DNA of 64,000 bases, from NCBI GenBank assembly GCA_024752435.1, contig CP103030.1, positions 310,001-374,000 on the forward strand, given 5' to 3'. This DNA is from Allantophomopsis cytisporea. Taxonomy: Eukaryota > Ascomycota > Leotiomycetes > Phacidiales > Phacidiaceae. Positions 34,605 through 46,868 of the stretch are shown in pieces; positions within the stretch are counted from its first letter, which is position 1; every line of letters begins with the position of its first letter. The translations under genes were made by a program, and so were the position numbers. The notes below the pieces were generated by a model. The model did not search any database, was not told the origin of the DNA, and saw nothing but the letters and a program-made list of their open reading frames with translations.

Positions 34605-37600
34605 AGCATACGTGTAGTGTAAGATCAAGAGTGGGGTTCCGGTGCCGAAAATGGTATATATGTTAATAAGAAACATTCTAGATTTTGAATCTATTTAGCA
34701 TTTGTCTCGGTAACCCGCGACATTTCGTTACCTCTTCGCGCGTACTTCATATGCGTGTTTGTTCTGTTGCCTTTCGTGCGTGTTGATTGATATCGTGAGC
34801 CGTACTATTTTGACTGCAAATCGGGTTAAATTGACTGGCCAGGTTTATGAGAACAAATACAGCTCTCTAATATGGATCTAGGTTACGTCTATTGTTGTTT
34901 ACAAATCCAAAGATTTGAAACAATTTGTTTTTTCTATTTTTTAATCTTAAAAAAAAGCTTAAGATTGAGTCCGTCATGCTTACTTCCAGCGTTCTCCTTG
35001 AGGGCATAAATATTTTCCACGCACTTTGACTACTGGTCGACGGCTAGAATGCGTGGGCTAAAAAGATCCAGGGTATCCTTCTGAAAAATAGCGCATTTGA
35101 TGTTTTTGACTGATAAATTTCAATGGCGATGGCGATGATACTACCTTCAAGAAGGCGGCACATCGCTCATTATATTGAGGGAGGCTATCTTCTACGACAC
35201 AAAATGCGATGATTCTATGTGAGGTTGGATGATGAGGATAGTTTCATCCGCTCGAAGATTGGACTTGAATTACTGGGTGATAGGCCCCTTAAAGCAGTTC
35301 GGACTTAAGACTCCACACACACATATAATCGCGTTCTCGGCGTCTACTTTCCTATCCTGCATGCATGAAGACATTATTCCACATCACTAGTCTGCTACGT
35401 GATAGGTTGACCAAACTAGATGAACTGCCTTCGATATGACAAAGCCACATATTAGAGCGATGTAGTATCAGCACTTGATATAGTCGTCTGAGGTAAAAAG
35501 GAATGACTATATTTACCGTGAGCCAAATCAATGAGGATGAAAGAATGTTTTTGGAATTGGTTTCGATGATAAACAAAGGTTCAAGGCTGATAACTATGAT
35601 CGTGATGGGTGCTGGTGATAATGGTGGGGATAGGGAGGGGACTTTTACGTCGTCAGAACCAAACATGTGTATCGTTGAGAGTGGCTTCTTTGTCTTTTCC
35701 AGTAGCTAGACACACGAGTTAATTTGCTGCTGCTAGTTTACGGCGTAGTGTTGAAACCTATACATGAAAAAGAGTTGTATGAATAGATAAATTTTGATTT
35801 CAAAGTAGAGACTATTTGTTTTATAATGAAAGTGGTAAGATATTAGTCCAAGACAGATTTTTAAGCTCAACAAGAAATGAAACCCCTGTGTAGAATCTGA
35901 AAACACTTAAATACACGTCAACATGAGAATAGTTGATGGTAAGATTATTCAGTATTAATGATTTTTATACTTACTGTATATATCTCGGATGGGTTATGTA
36001 TTTGTAGTCCATGTGTACTGGTATCACCATTAGGTAATGATCTATAAGTGAAGTTAGGGCTTGACTCTATAATCCAGTTGAGTTGAATCATAAAATACAG
36101 GATTAGAGATCTTCCAATACTCCCGTTCAAAATAGTATTATCATATAACTGTATACCTGCTAACAGTAACAATTGAGGTATAAAAACTAGAGTCGTTGAA
36201 TTAAATGCAGGCCACGAGATGCCAGTCGAAAACACTAGTTAGTCTTTCGGAGAAAATGTGAATTTAAAGCAAGTAGAGATGAGTGTACATTCGTAAGTAA
36301 GTATATTATCGCTATGATAGACTAACAAATCTGACATGAGCAAGAGGAGAAAGCAGACTTCGTCCCTGAACAGGACCATTATTTCCGAGAGATAAATACG
36401 ATATCACGTAAGTTACTATCTATCTCAAGAGGGGTTATAATGTGAACAATGAAACATAAGTACAGATCGAATGAGTTCCAACCTGATCATCTGAGCAGCC
36501 GTAGTAAAGTAGGTATTAGGCGGTCCTCGACGCCTTCACTTGCTGATCTGCTCACATGGAGAAATCACTTGTGAGCATGATTTGAATACTCTTACCTAGG
36601 CATAAGCTAATGTAAACACTTGTTAAGTGAGATATTCGATAACATGGATGTTTGAAGGTCTTGATGTACAGTTCAGAATGCGTATCCACACATTGATTTA
36701 TTGAGCATAGATAGAGCTTCCCGAATATGAGTAATACTACCCTATGAACAATATAGGTACAATTCGAACTTCTGTTGCAATTAAGAATGAGTGAATTCAA
36801 CACAGATTCTCTATCTCTGCTACTGACTTCCCAACAATACTCCATATGCATCTCACATATGTCCAACCATCGTGTCGTATGCAAAACAAAACTACCTCAA
36901 CGCTGCTTATACTTCTCCAACCATGGCTCTTATCAAACGCCCCCTCTGAATCAATGTAGTAAAGAATGAATACCCACCTAGTAGGTATATATGCATACAA
37001 CCGCAATCCTCCCCAACTAACCTCACAGTTCATGTTCTCACGCGTGCACATCCACTCATCAGCTATAATTAACAATTGCATATCGCTATCAATTATCAAG
37101 TATCATGAATCATGAACCTCAACCCCAACTCACATTCCCCCCAAACAAGAATAGATCCCAACAGCCCTTCACCAAGCCAACTCCCTTAATATTCAAATCA
37201 CCCGTTCTACAGCCACAACTAAAACTCAACGCGGTTGACCTAGTTGGTTGGCAGACTGGTTCCTCCCTACATCTTCAGTGAACGGGCGACTGCAGTTCCG
37301 TGCGAGCGGATGGAGGGGCTGCTGAAGCCCGTGGCTAAACACGAAGTGAGCATGCGGCGTGGAGTGTGTATAGCGTCTTCATTGAACGAGTGATCTCCTT
37401 CACCGATGGGGTCTTTTTGTTATTCTTGTGTCATATTTTATTTTATTTTTATTCTGTTAATCTTTCCGTCTTACTTTTCTCCGTGTGGCTGCAGCATGCG
37501 TGTTCGATTCTCAGTAGAGACGTGTATGATTGCTTGTCTTCTGTGATCTTTTGGCTTTGACGTTGTAGCTTGCTGCGTGCGTGTGAATGTGAATACTTCG

Positions 37601-37961
37601 GTTCGGATATTCTCAACAGCTCAGCTACACTCGCACTCCCTCACAACACAGCGAAGAAACAAACTCACCGTGTCAATAATCAGCATCCAACAGCCAACAG
37701 TCAACAGTCAACAATCAACCACTCACAATACATAATACATAACACGTATTAAATTACACTGGGATACTGGTGGAATAACGGTGAAGATGAACACGAAAAT
37801 AAGCACATCGGCGTCATTCCCACGGCGCAGGTGTTCAGAGGTGAAACAAGTGCGCGTCGCGTCATCTGCCTGGGTTGCAGTGCCGGGTGTTGGAGTACCG
37901 GCATATGTGTGGCATCACTGCTTACTGGGAATTGTATTCGGCGTTTGTCTTCGGATTTGTA

Positions 37962-37984
37962 GGAGGGTGGAGGGTGGAGGGTGG
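37962..37984 (+). repeat. (GGAGGGT)n tract with G-quadruplex potential
   Basis: Three tandem copies of a seven-base G-rich unit followed by GG, giving alternating G2 and G3 runs separated by single bases. This spacing could fold into a G-quadruplex on the plus strand. Confidence 0.6.
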
Positions 37985-38949
37985 TGAGTTGATTATGTTG
38001 ATACTCTGTATCTACCGCGTACCTACGTTGTCCCTCAATGTGTACTGCATAGGGCTGTATATCGAGGGAGATGATTGCGGAGAAGTCGGAGTGGGAGAAC
38101 TAGGATGGTTTGTGGTGAACGTGATGTTGGTCTGGTGGATTTATATTTGTCTGCTTGCTTTTCGTGACGGTGGATTACGACGGAGCGAGATGAGGTCGTT
38201 CTACGTGATTATAGGATATTCATTATCGTCTCGTTTTATCATCCGGCTGATGATCCTGCTTTGATATCCTGCTCGAAGTCTTGATTTATTCAAATGCGTA
38301 CGCAGCTTATACGCATACCATCTGCCTCGACATCGGAGACTTGATTGCCCGCCAAAGGGTTACATCTCCACACAAGCTTCATAAGGCAGTGTGGCCAGTT
38401 ACGAGTTCCTGCAGCCTTGTGTTCTATAATCAAGAACATGCTGCTGGCATATGTATCATGGATATAGACAGATCTACATGGCTCTCAGTTCAGGCTCTTT
38501 CTTTCTATGCGGAAACCCCTCTTGATCTTCGTGACTCATTTCATCACGAGGTCGAGGCTAGGTTGAGACTTGCTTCATGTTTTACCCAGTAGAACTATAA
38601 TAGTACTGTGTATTTGTCACGGCGATGTGATTGTGATGGCTGTGATAAAAAGCGGAATGGCCAAAGGAGTATAGATGAAAAGGATGTATTGTGACTGCTG
38701 TTGATTTCGAGGATTTTGAGCGTATCGTTGGAATGGTGATGATTTGAGTAACATTGTACGGAATGAAGGCTCCTCCGTTCTCGTGGCGTCCGAAGCATCT
38801 TTTCCTTTTGGGATTGAAATCGGTCTCGTTTCTTTTACCGTTGAATGTATTACGCAGAGTCACACAGATATGAATGAGAATAGTACGAACTTGTTATATA
38901 TTTTTGTAGGATTGCTGTGATGCTGTACCACATATTATAGTCTTTATCT

Positions 38950-39012
38950 TGTCTCCTATCGTCTCGTCTCGTCTCATCTCATCACATCACATCTCGTCAC
39001 AATTCATCACGA
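38950..39012 (+). repeat. pyrimidine-rich pentanucleotide repeat
   Basis: Degenerate five-base units of the type TCTCG, TCTCA and TCACA run in tandem, with hardly any G on this strand. A T/A-rich (TTATTA) tract follows at about 39060-39105. Confidence 0.6.
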
Positions 39013-39237
39013 AAAAAATAAATCATTTGGTTTTTATCTGAGCCTATTTGACTTGATTTTTTAATTTAATTTCGTCATTATTATTGTTATTATTGTTATT
39101 GATATTGCCATTTTCATTTCCACCTCATTTTATTCAACATCAATTAACAGAACGTCGTAACAGACTTTGCCCGATCTACATTTAGCACTCCCGTGAAGCT
39201 TCATCTACTCGTCCACCGATACGATATGATACATAAT

Positions 39238-39271
39238 GTACAATACAATACGATACGATACGATACGATAA
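39238..39271 (+). repeat. (CGATA)n / (CAATA)n microsatellite
   Basis: Two CAATA-type units followed by about four CGATA units in tandem. No functional meaning assigned. Confidence 0.75.
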
Positions 39272-40342
39272 GCTAAGCTGACAGGTACCATTATGCGCCC
39301 CTCCCGTTTGACCCTATCGAACCTTGTAACTCCACCCAAGGTCAAGGCTGTAAGCTACTTGATTGCATATATCCAATGACTGACTCCAGTGGCAGTATAT
39401 CCATGGATACATAGATAGTAACGAGTAACGAATAACGAAGAATGAATACCGAAGAACGAATAACAGATAAGCTGGTCAAGCCACCATTTATTAGTGAACA
39501 GTGGCAGATGGCAACACCGAGACATCGATCATTCGTCCATCATCCATCCATCCACACAGTTCATGTACGTACACACATACACACTCTATTTACTCTTACT
39601 TACTCTACATTCCGATGTCACAGCCTCTCGCCCCGACCCCAATGACGCACAAACATTCATAGATGAAGAGATGGCGAGGTCCCTTGTCACTCTTACGCAG
39701 GGGACTTGTCCAGCATTCTCTCAAAATAGTTACTCTACATTGCCACGCAACACGCGCATCATGGTCGTGTTCTGTTCCACTTTCATCTCCCGTTTCCCCA
39801 GCTCTACGCTCTTCGCTCTACTCGACACAACACGCAGAACCATCTTACCCTCAACATCATCACAGTCACTCGCTCCCATCAAAATGTCTCTCATGTCTTC
39901 CCTCTTCCTCTAAAGAACAAGGGCGTATGGCAAAAAACACCCAGTACTCCCGTGTGACTGAGATCTAAAGTACGGAGCTGGGTACAATAGATCCGTTGAT
40001 CGTCATTGCTCTACCGCTCGACACTGCTTCGCCGCCATTATACCTGTTCCAGATGCAAGCCAAGCCAAGCCAACCAGCTGAAGAGGAATCGCCTTACCTA
40101 TTTGCGCAAAATTACTCACCGGGGACTTCCTTCATGAACTGCGCCAACCTGTTTCGGTCAGCTTTGTGAAGTAGAGAACGACGGTGTGCGATTTGAGACC
40201 TGTTCATTGAGTGCATGCCTATTGGTCATGCACTGTCTAGCGAAGTAGTCATAGGCACATACATATATATAAACGCTCTTCTCGAATCCTGTCTGTTGAT
40301 AAATACGGAGAATAGATCGAAGTGCTCTTTCATGTAGTCAGT

Positions 40343-43300
40343 ATGGTATGTTATTCCCAGCCATTTCCATACCTGTAGTCATAGATACTACTTCATGTCT
40401 GTGTTTGACACATACTAACGCTACACCAGGGTACTTCAATATCTCCATCCGAGATAAGACGCTTCGAGGCCACCGAGATTTACACGCACCCCGATGCCAA
40501 AGTCGATATAATCCTCGTGCATGGTCTCAACGGCCACCCGCAGAAGACATGGACCTCGAAGAACGGCACGTTCTGGCCGATCGACCTGCTACCTGTGACA
40601 CTAAAGTCCGCAAAGGCGAGGATATTGGTGTATGGATACAATGCAGATGTATATGCTTTTAGTGGCGATAAGAGTGCGAGTTCCGATATGATTCATCAGC
40701 ATGCACAGACTATGGTTACAAATTTGAGCTTGGAGAGGAAGAGTGAAGAACGGGCTGAGTGTCCCATCATATGGGTTGTACATAGTTTAGGCGGGATTCT
40801 GCTGAAGAGGGTGAGTTTTCATCTCATTAAGTCTTTGTTTCATTTTTGGTCTATCTTGGGTCTGATATACTGACCATCCCAGGCACTTGAACTCGCCAAC
40901 GACCTCACCAGTAAGAGTAGCGATGATAACCGTTCCATGTATGTCTCTACATATGGAATCATCTTCCTAGGAACACCACATACAGGCTCGGATCCTGCGA
41001 AATGGGGTCATATGCTTCAGTCAATGTGTGATGCTATGATCCCAAAGAAAATGATGGACACAGAGCCTCATCTTGTTCGAACACTCCTCGCAAACAACGA
41101 GGTTCTACAGAACATCAACTTGCACTTCCTCGATATCTACCAGCGTTTCGAAATCAGCATGGTACACGAGGCCGTGAAAACCGATCTCAAGGGCACCAAA
41201 GCTTTCGTTGTAGATCAAGCATCAGCAAGTCCGCAGCTCCCGAATGTAAATTACTACGGCATCGAGGCGACTCATTCCGGCATGTGCAAATTCGAAAACA
41301 AGAACAGTCCAGGATATCTCAACGTCAGCACCACGATCAAGAGTTGGGTCCTAGCCGCACCACCAGTCATCGAGAGCAGATGGGCAGACGAAGAAAGATA
41401 TCGCGCCCAACTCAAAGAAGTCCAAGCAAAAGAGATACTGGGATTATTCAGTGTAAGTCCACACCCCAATCCATCCTCCCCGCATCTTGTGTTTTAACGC
41501 GCCTTTCTTGCATCAGACTAATAGGCATACGAAATAGCCCCGAAATTCAGAACTCACCTCGAAATCTCCTAGCCCGCTTGGGAAAATTACTCCCGGTACG
41601 TATTCTGATTCTGCGTCTGTACATTCAACATCGCGTACGAAGGAGAGTATTGAGGCTCGAAAGAGAGCTGCTCGTCCTTATGAATGGGAGGTTGAAGAGG
41701 TGGGGGAGAAAGACGCTGAAATGGCGAATGCTTGAACTTTTCTTTGTGTACAGCACATGTTCAATTTGCAGGACCACATGCTTCAGATTTCTGAGCATGA
41801 ACTTTTCGCTATGTTACAGCGCATTTCCAATTTGCATAACTGCATTATGCTTCAACGGCCTAGTTAGATACAATATACCCACCCTCCTTTGTTTTATACA
41901 CGTCATATCCTTCCATTCATAAATACCTCGGTGAGGCTTCCTCGGAAACAGTGCTGATGTATCTTTCTCCGTAGATGCCCTGCAAGCGACAAAGTCCCAG
42001 ATATCCACCTCAATGATACAATCTGTAGCTTCTATCGCTCCCGCTATAGAATCCCAATCAGTAGAGCCCCCATTCATCAAACCTCCCGGCTTCCGTCCCA
42101 ACTCCATCTTTATCGGCCGAAAATCAGAACTTGCCCAGCTCCATAAACTCCTATTCGACCCAGCCCGTCGCGCACAGGGTACCTCAGCAGTACTAATTCA
42201 GTCTCTTCCTGGTGGCGGCAAGACGCATCTCGCACGCGAATACATATACGCGCACCTTCAAGATTTCCCGGGCGGAATTTTCTGGGTACGCGCCAAGAGC
42301 ACGGAGCAAATGGCTGCTGGGTTCTGGGATATTGCGCGGAAGGTGAAGTTAGCAGCGAGTGAAGAGAACCTGCGCGATCCACAGGGATTTATCAGGAGTG
42401 TATTGTCCTGGCTGGAAGCTACGCCGGGGTGGCTACTAGTGTTTGATGGGATTCATTTTGAGCACTCAACGGAAGGGGATGGAATGGGCGTGCGGAGATT
42501 CATACCCGATCGCCCAGATACAAGTGTGATCTACACCAGCACGGACAAAGGCGGAGCTGGAGATCACCATTTCATGAACCCAAAGACCATTCGCCTACCG
42601 CTGTTGAGTGCACGCGAGGCGAGGAGTCTATTGCTCGCCGAACTCGACAAGAGCGACTCCGCAAGCCAGGACGAGCTTGTCCACGCCATGGAGCTAGTCC
42701 AACGCATGGGCTTCCTACCTCTGGCTATTCACACCGTTGCCAAACGTCTGAAAGCCACCGAGGAGCCGCTGGGTCGCTTCCTCAAGAGCTGGAAGAGTGA
42801 GCCGCGTCTGCGGGGAGTGTCAGCACTCGAAGCCGTTGTTCAGGACCTGCGCCGCGAGAATGCGGTCGAGGGGTTGAATTTGATGCGCATTCTGTGCTTT
42901 TGGAGTCAGCATGTGCCTGTTGAGATGATTAGTCTGGGGCTTGGGAATGGAGGTGCAGATGTCAAGGTTGAGACGATAGATAGCGAGATGGGCGCTGGGC
43001 AAGGCCTGAATGGTACTTTCAAGGTGCTTGTGCGCTTTGCACTCGTCGAGAGAGATGTCGAGGACCTGATGCCCGCCAGCCAAACCTTGCCAGGAATCTC
43101 ATCCGAGAAGAGCTCCCTGGGAAGCCAGTCAAGTCACAGCGGCTCAACCACGACGGCGAGCTCTCGCGACATCACCGAGAACAACGTCGATGTCATCCGC
43201 ATCCACTCCGTCATCCAAGATTTCTGCATCGATTCCGTGCGCGCCAATGGCGATCTCCCCGTCTGGCTGGCGCGTTCTGTGCGCCTCTTCATCGCGAGTT

Positions 43301-46300
43301 TCGAGGCTGCCGACACGCGCATCAAGAAGCGCTCGAAGGGTGGACTGGTCGAGGATTACCGCGCCTACGAGATCCACGGCGAGAGGCTGCTGGTTCATGT
43401 ACGACATCTCCAGAAGCACGGCGGACGCATCGACGAGAGGGGGAGGCTAGAGGGCGTGCTCGCCCGCGCGAAGGCCGAGATCGAGGCGCGAACGATGCGC
43501 TCTAGTCAGGAGATCGCGAGCGGCAAGGTCGGCAAGTCTATGAGTATCTTCGATCGCACTAGCTCTAGCAGCGATACTGGCCCTGAGACGCCACATTTTG
43601 GGAGGAATATCCTTTGGGGTAGGGACGCGCAGCATGAGAGTCCTGTTAGTATCAAGGACCACGATGTCGAGGGTGCGGATGTCTTTGATTGGCGTGGCAG
43701 GCTTCCTTCCGCTGATGACGAGGCGCTAAAGCTTCCGCTGCGTACACATAGGGATCCGGATCAGAGGTTGAAGTTCCCAGTTTTATCGGTTCCTATCAAT
43801 GACAAGGGCGGGGGGAGAGAGGGGGGTGCGATGTTCCCACCGCCTGAAGACAAGGGGTATGTTACGGATCATGAAGACCTCCCTCAACGTAATTCCCGTC
43901 CCGGTACCGAGTCGCCATCTGGAGGATGGCATGTCGTGCCACGATCGCGGTCTAATAGGCCTGCCAGGTCGTCGTCGCGGGCCGCGAGAAATCGGACGGG
44001 AAACAGTTTGAATGACCGCCATGTGGCAAGCAATCTACACGACCACCGCACCGGAAATGGCATCAACGACCATCGCACGATCCGCGATCGCAACTCAAAG
44101 CGCTACCGTGACTCCGCCGGCGCATGGCGAAGCATGGGTCCCGCAGCCGTATACGATCCCCGAGTGGAGAACGCGCACGCGCAAGGCTTTCTGGACATCG
44201 AGGCGCCGAGAGCCCCATCCAGAGGCAGGATGACAGGTCGCCCGTTGTCCGGTCAGAGTATGGCTGAGGTCGCGCTGAGTCATATCTCTAAGGAGAGCCC
44301 ACCGCCGCGGGCAGGCGGTGGTGTTATTCACGATCGGAGACCTAGTGCTGGGAGGAATGGGAGGAGTGCGAGTCAGAGGGGGAGATTGGGCGCTACTGCT
44401 ACTTATGCTGCTGCTGTTGCCAAGGGCTGTGAAGATGGTGCTGATATGCAGCGTGCACATTCGGACGAAACAGGAAAGGCGAGTAGGCCGCTGCTTTCGG
44501 CTGCAGAGAAGAGTTTGAGGACGATTCCTACGCTGGGGAAACCTTTGCCTGCTTTACCGCGGAAGGAGGGCGGTGGTGAGGAAGAGGGTGGAATAGGGGA
44601 AAGTCAGGGAATGCAGAGAGACCGCGGGAGATTTTACATGCAACCGTACCCTAACTCTGACGCCAGCATCAATCGCCTCTCTGCGAGTCATAGTCGCGAT
44701 AACTTACAGTCTAACCCCCTGCCTTATGTCCAGCCGTATAGCTATGCTTCTGCTGCGCATAGTCAAGAGCAAATCGCGCAGCCGTATTCACGGTATGATA
44801 GCCGCGCTGTGAGCTATGATCGCCTCCCGCCGCGCAGGCAGGAGAACATATCTCTTACTCCCACCTGGACACAAGATGCCCGAGCAGTGAGCCATGAAAA
44901 TTTAGTACAAGTGCCCCGATACGTTGGGGAGAACACCTTTGCACAACTGAGCCAGGGGTATTCTGCCCAGAGGTATCCTACGAGCTATTATCAGCCACCT
45001 ATCTACAGCCGTAACGATACGCCTATACTCGTTGAGAAAATAAATTATCCACCTTCAAGGACTAGGAAGAGAGGCCTACCGTCTGATTTCCAGCCTCAGA
45101 AAATCCCTGGCAGAACAGCTGCTTCGTCCAGCCCTGCTCCCTTCATTAGACCCGCACCTGCCACATCTTCCTTCGTGGTACCATCCATTCCCGCGCCAGC
45201 CTTCGTAACGCCGTCCAACGCCACACCCGTCTATGCAAGCCCCTCATTCGCGCCCTTCGCAGTCCGCGACGCGCAGTACCGAGCCCAGACCCCCACTGTG
45301 CCGGAGTTCTTTCCCAGCGGAGTGGGCGCAGGGCTCGGCATCAGCGAGGGGAACTACGGAGTGCATGACGGATACACCTCTCTGCCTATGTCGCGGCATA
45401 TCTCTGGGCAATCAGACATGTCGCAAGCTTCGCGCGCCTCGCGTTTACCGCCACTTCATCCCTCAGCCACCCTTGATCCGACAAGCATCTCACAGCCACT
45501 TCCCCTCGCGCCTATTGATATGCGCCTCGCTGCACTCGATCCTAGAAATACGGATGTTCCTATGCCTGATGCTGATGTGGATGCGGACGTCTTCGATCCT
45601 CATCGTCGTGCGTCTCTTGCTCATACGGAACCCTCGCCGCGTATCCCTAATCTTAGCCCTAAGGCTCCGTTGGGTAGTTATGCGCTTTATCGGAGTCAGG
45701 AACTACCTGCTAGGGGAGTGGACTGGGAGGGAAATGCTGAGGGGTATGCTGATGTTGGGCTGGGGATTAGGGGGAGCGAGGAATTTGAGGGGAGGGTTGG
45801 TGGCGGTGTTAGCGGCGTTGCTGGAGCAGTGGGAGTTGGAGATGGAACTGTGGTGAGCAATGGACTGGTGAATGGAGGCGGGAGCGGACTGGGATTGAAG
45901 AAGAGTCCACGACTTGGATCCGCGCGCAGAGCGCTTATTGAGCGGATGGGACCGGTGGGGGAGAGGACTGGTTTTAATCCGAATGCGAGGGTGTTCCGAC
46001 CTCTAGATGTAGACAGGGGTCGTCCAGCGTATTATTCGAGTCCTGTTAGTCGGATTGGTGAGCGCGAAGTAATTGGTGGGAGGGCGGCTAGTGAGCTTGG
46101 TGGGTGGCGGGTTGATGCTGTTAATGAAGGGGCGTGGGAGGCACCTGAGATGATGAGGACTGCGAGTGCGGGGTTTAAGGTCCCTGAGGGCTTTATTGGG
46201 TTTGGGGATGCGGAGCCGGTGGATTTTAGGGAGGCCAGGGAAAGGGCTGAGGGGTTGAGGAGGCGGAGGAGGGGATTGAGTAGTCCTGAGAGGACGGGTA

Positions 46301-46320
46301 GGCGGGGGTGTTTCGAGTGA
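40343..46320 (+). CDS. NLR-like STAND protein: serine esterase (DUF676/LipA-like) plus NB-ARC, 1785 aa
   Basis: Five exons: 40343-40345 (the ATG alone), 40430-40810, 40883-41452, 41538-41595 and 41975-46320; 5358 nt, in frame. Residues 25-265 are an alpha/beta hydrolase: LVHGLNGHPQKTW (oxyanion region), VVHSLGGILL with nucleophile Ser120, GTPHTGSD, candidate acid Asp239 and His259 (EATHSGMCKF). Residues about 370-760 are NB-ARC: Walker A SLPGGGKTHLA (Lys420), Walker B WLLVFDGIHF (Asp495), VIYTSTD, GFLPLAI (about 583-590) and an MHD-like RIHSVIQDFC (His748). The remaining 1000 residues are Ser/Arg/Pro/Gly-rich and look disordered; no WD40, ankyrin or TPR sensor repeats are visible. Fungal proteins of this layout are usually annotated as LipA and NB-ARC domain proteins. 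A role in self/non-self recognition or another signal-triggered response is inferred from the architecture only. Confidence 0.88.
41751..41855 (+). repeat. imperfect direct repeat inside intron 4 of the NLR-like gene
   Basis: A 36-base element at 41751-41786 and a related 39-base element at 41817-41855 share CAGC, CAATTTGCA and ATGCTTCA in the same order, with one 3-base indel. Both begin at a CAG that could act as a splice acceptor. They may be an old tandem duplication of an exon-like piece. Confidence 0.5.
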
Positions 46321-46337
46321 GGGAAGGTATTTATGGG

Positions 46338-46456
46338 TTTACAGGTTTACAGGATTACAGGGTTACAGGATCACAAGATTACAGGATTACAGGATTACAG
46401 ATTTACAGATTTACAGGTCTACAGGTCTACAGGTTCACAGACTTACAGGACTTAGA
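46338..46456 (+). repeat. 8-base minisatellite TTACAGGA directly after the NLR-like stop
   Basis: About fourteen tandem copies of an eight-base unit with consensus TTACAGGA and variants TTACAGAT, CTACAGGT and TCACAAGA. It starts within 20 bases of the stop codon, so it probably lies in the 3' UTR. It can be read as a Tyr/Thr/Gln/Phe-rich open frame, but that is an artefact of the repeat. Confidence 0.85.
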
Positions 46457-46868
46457 TGTTATCTATAAGGGACTATTACAGTTATGGGTTGGAATGATTT
46501 TGTTAAAGCTTTGGGGGTATTGAGATTAATGGAAAAAGAATGGAATGGGATATTGGAACTGAGGTTATATTAACATTACGTGAATAAAGAACTTGAACAA
46601 AACATATGGTGATCGTAATCGTATGATTAGAAACAGTTTTTTCTAACAATAAATTGGTGACCTTTACTATGTTAGCAGGTATGGTTAACAGCTGGTTTCC
46701 CGTGTGCGGACTGTAACGCAAACTTCTGACATTGAACACGTGTTATTACGAACTCTTTCATCTTCTTAAAACATCCTGAACTTGAACAGCCGGATTATTG
46801 AAATAGTTGAACCAACATCTGCTCTTCAGATTACTCAACCTCCATCTCCCAGCACTACAGCTCGTAAC
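46457..46868. other. intergenic between convergent genes
   Basis: About 400 bp between the 3' ends of the NLR-like gene and the ABC-transporter gene. A+T-rich; nothing recognised. Confidence 0.5.

Larger units (their letters stand above)
34605..40342. other. long gene-poor region with simple repeats
   Basis: About 5.7 kb between Pho88 and the NLR-like gene. No open frame in it carries a recognisable domain. It includes A+T-rich stretches (34900-37100), a more G+C-rich part (37200-38300), and several simple repeats between 37640 and 39300, which are listed separately. An undetected non-coding transcript or a poorly conserved multi-exon gene cannot be excluded. Confidence 0.5.

Noticed and set aside
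37781..38264. Open frames in the G+C-richer part upstream of the NLR-like gene
   Set aside because: They start from non-ATG codons or read through the GGAGGGT repeat, and show no domain.
46308..46523. Plus-strand open frame of 71 codons rich in Tyr, Thr, Gln and Phe
   Set aside because: It is the translation of the 8-base minisatellite after the NLR-like stop, not a gene.
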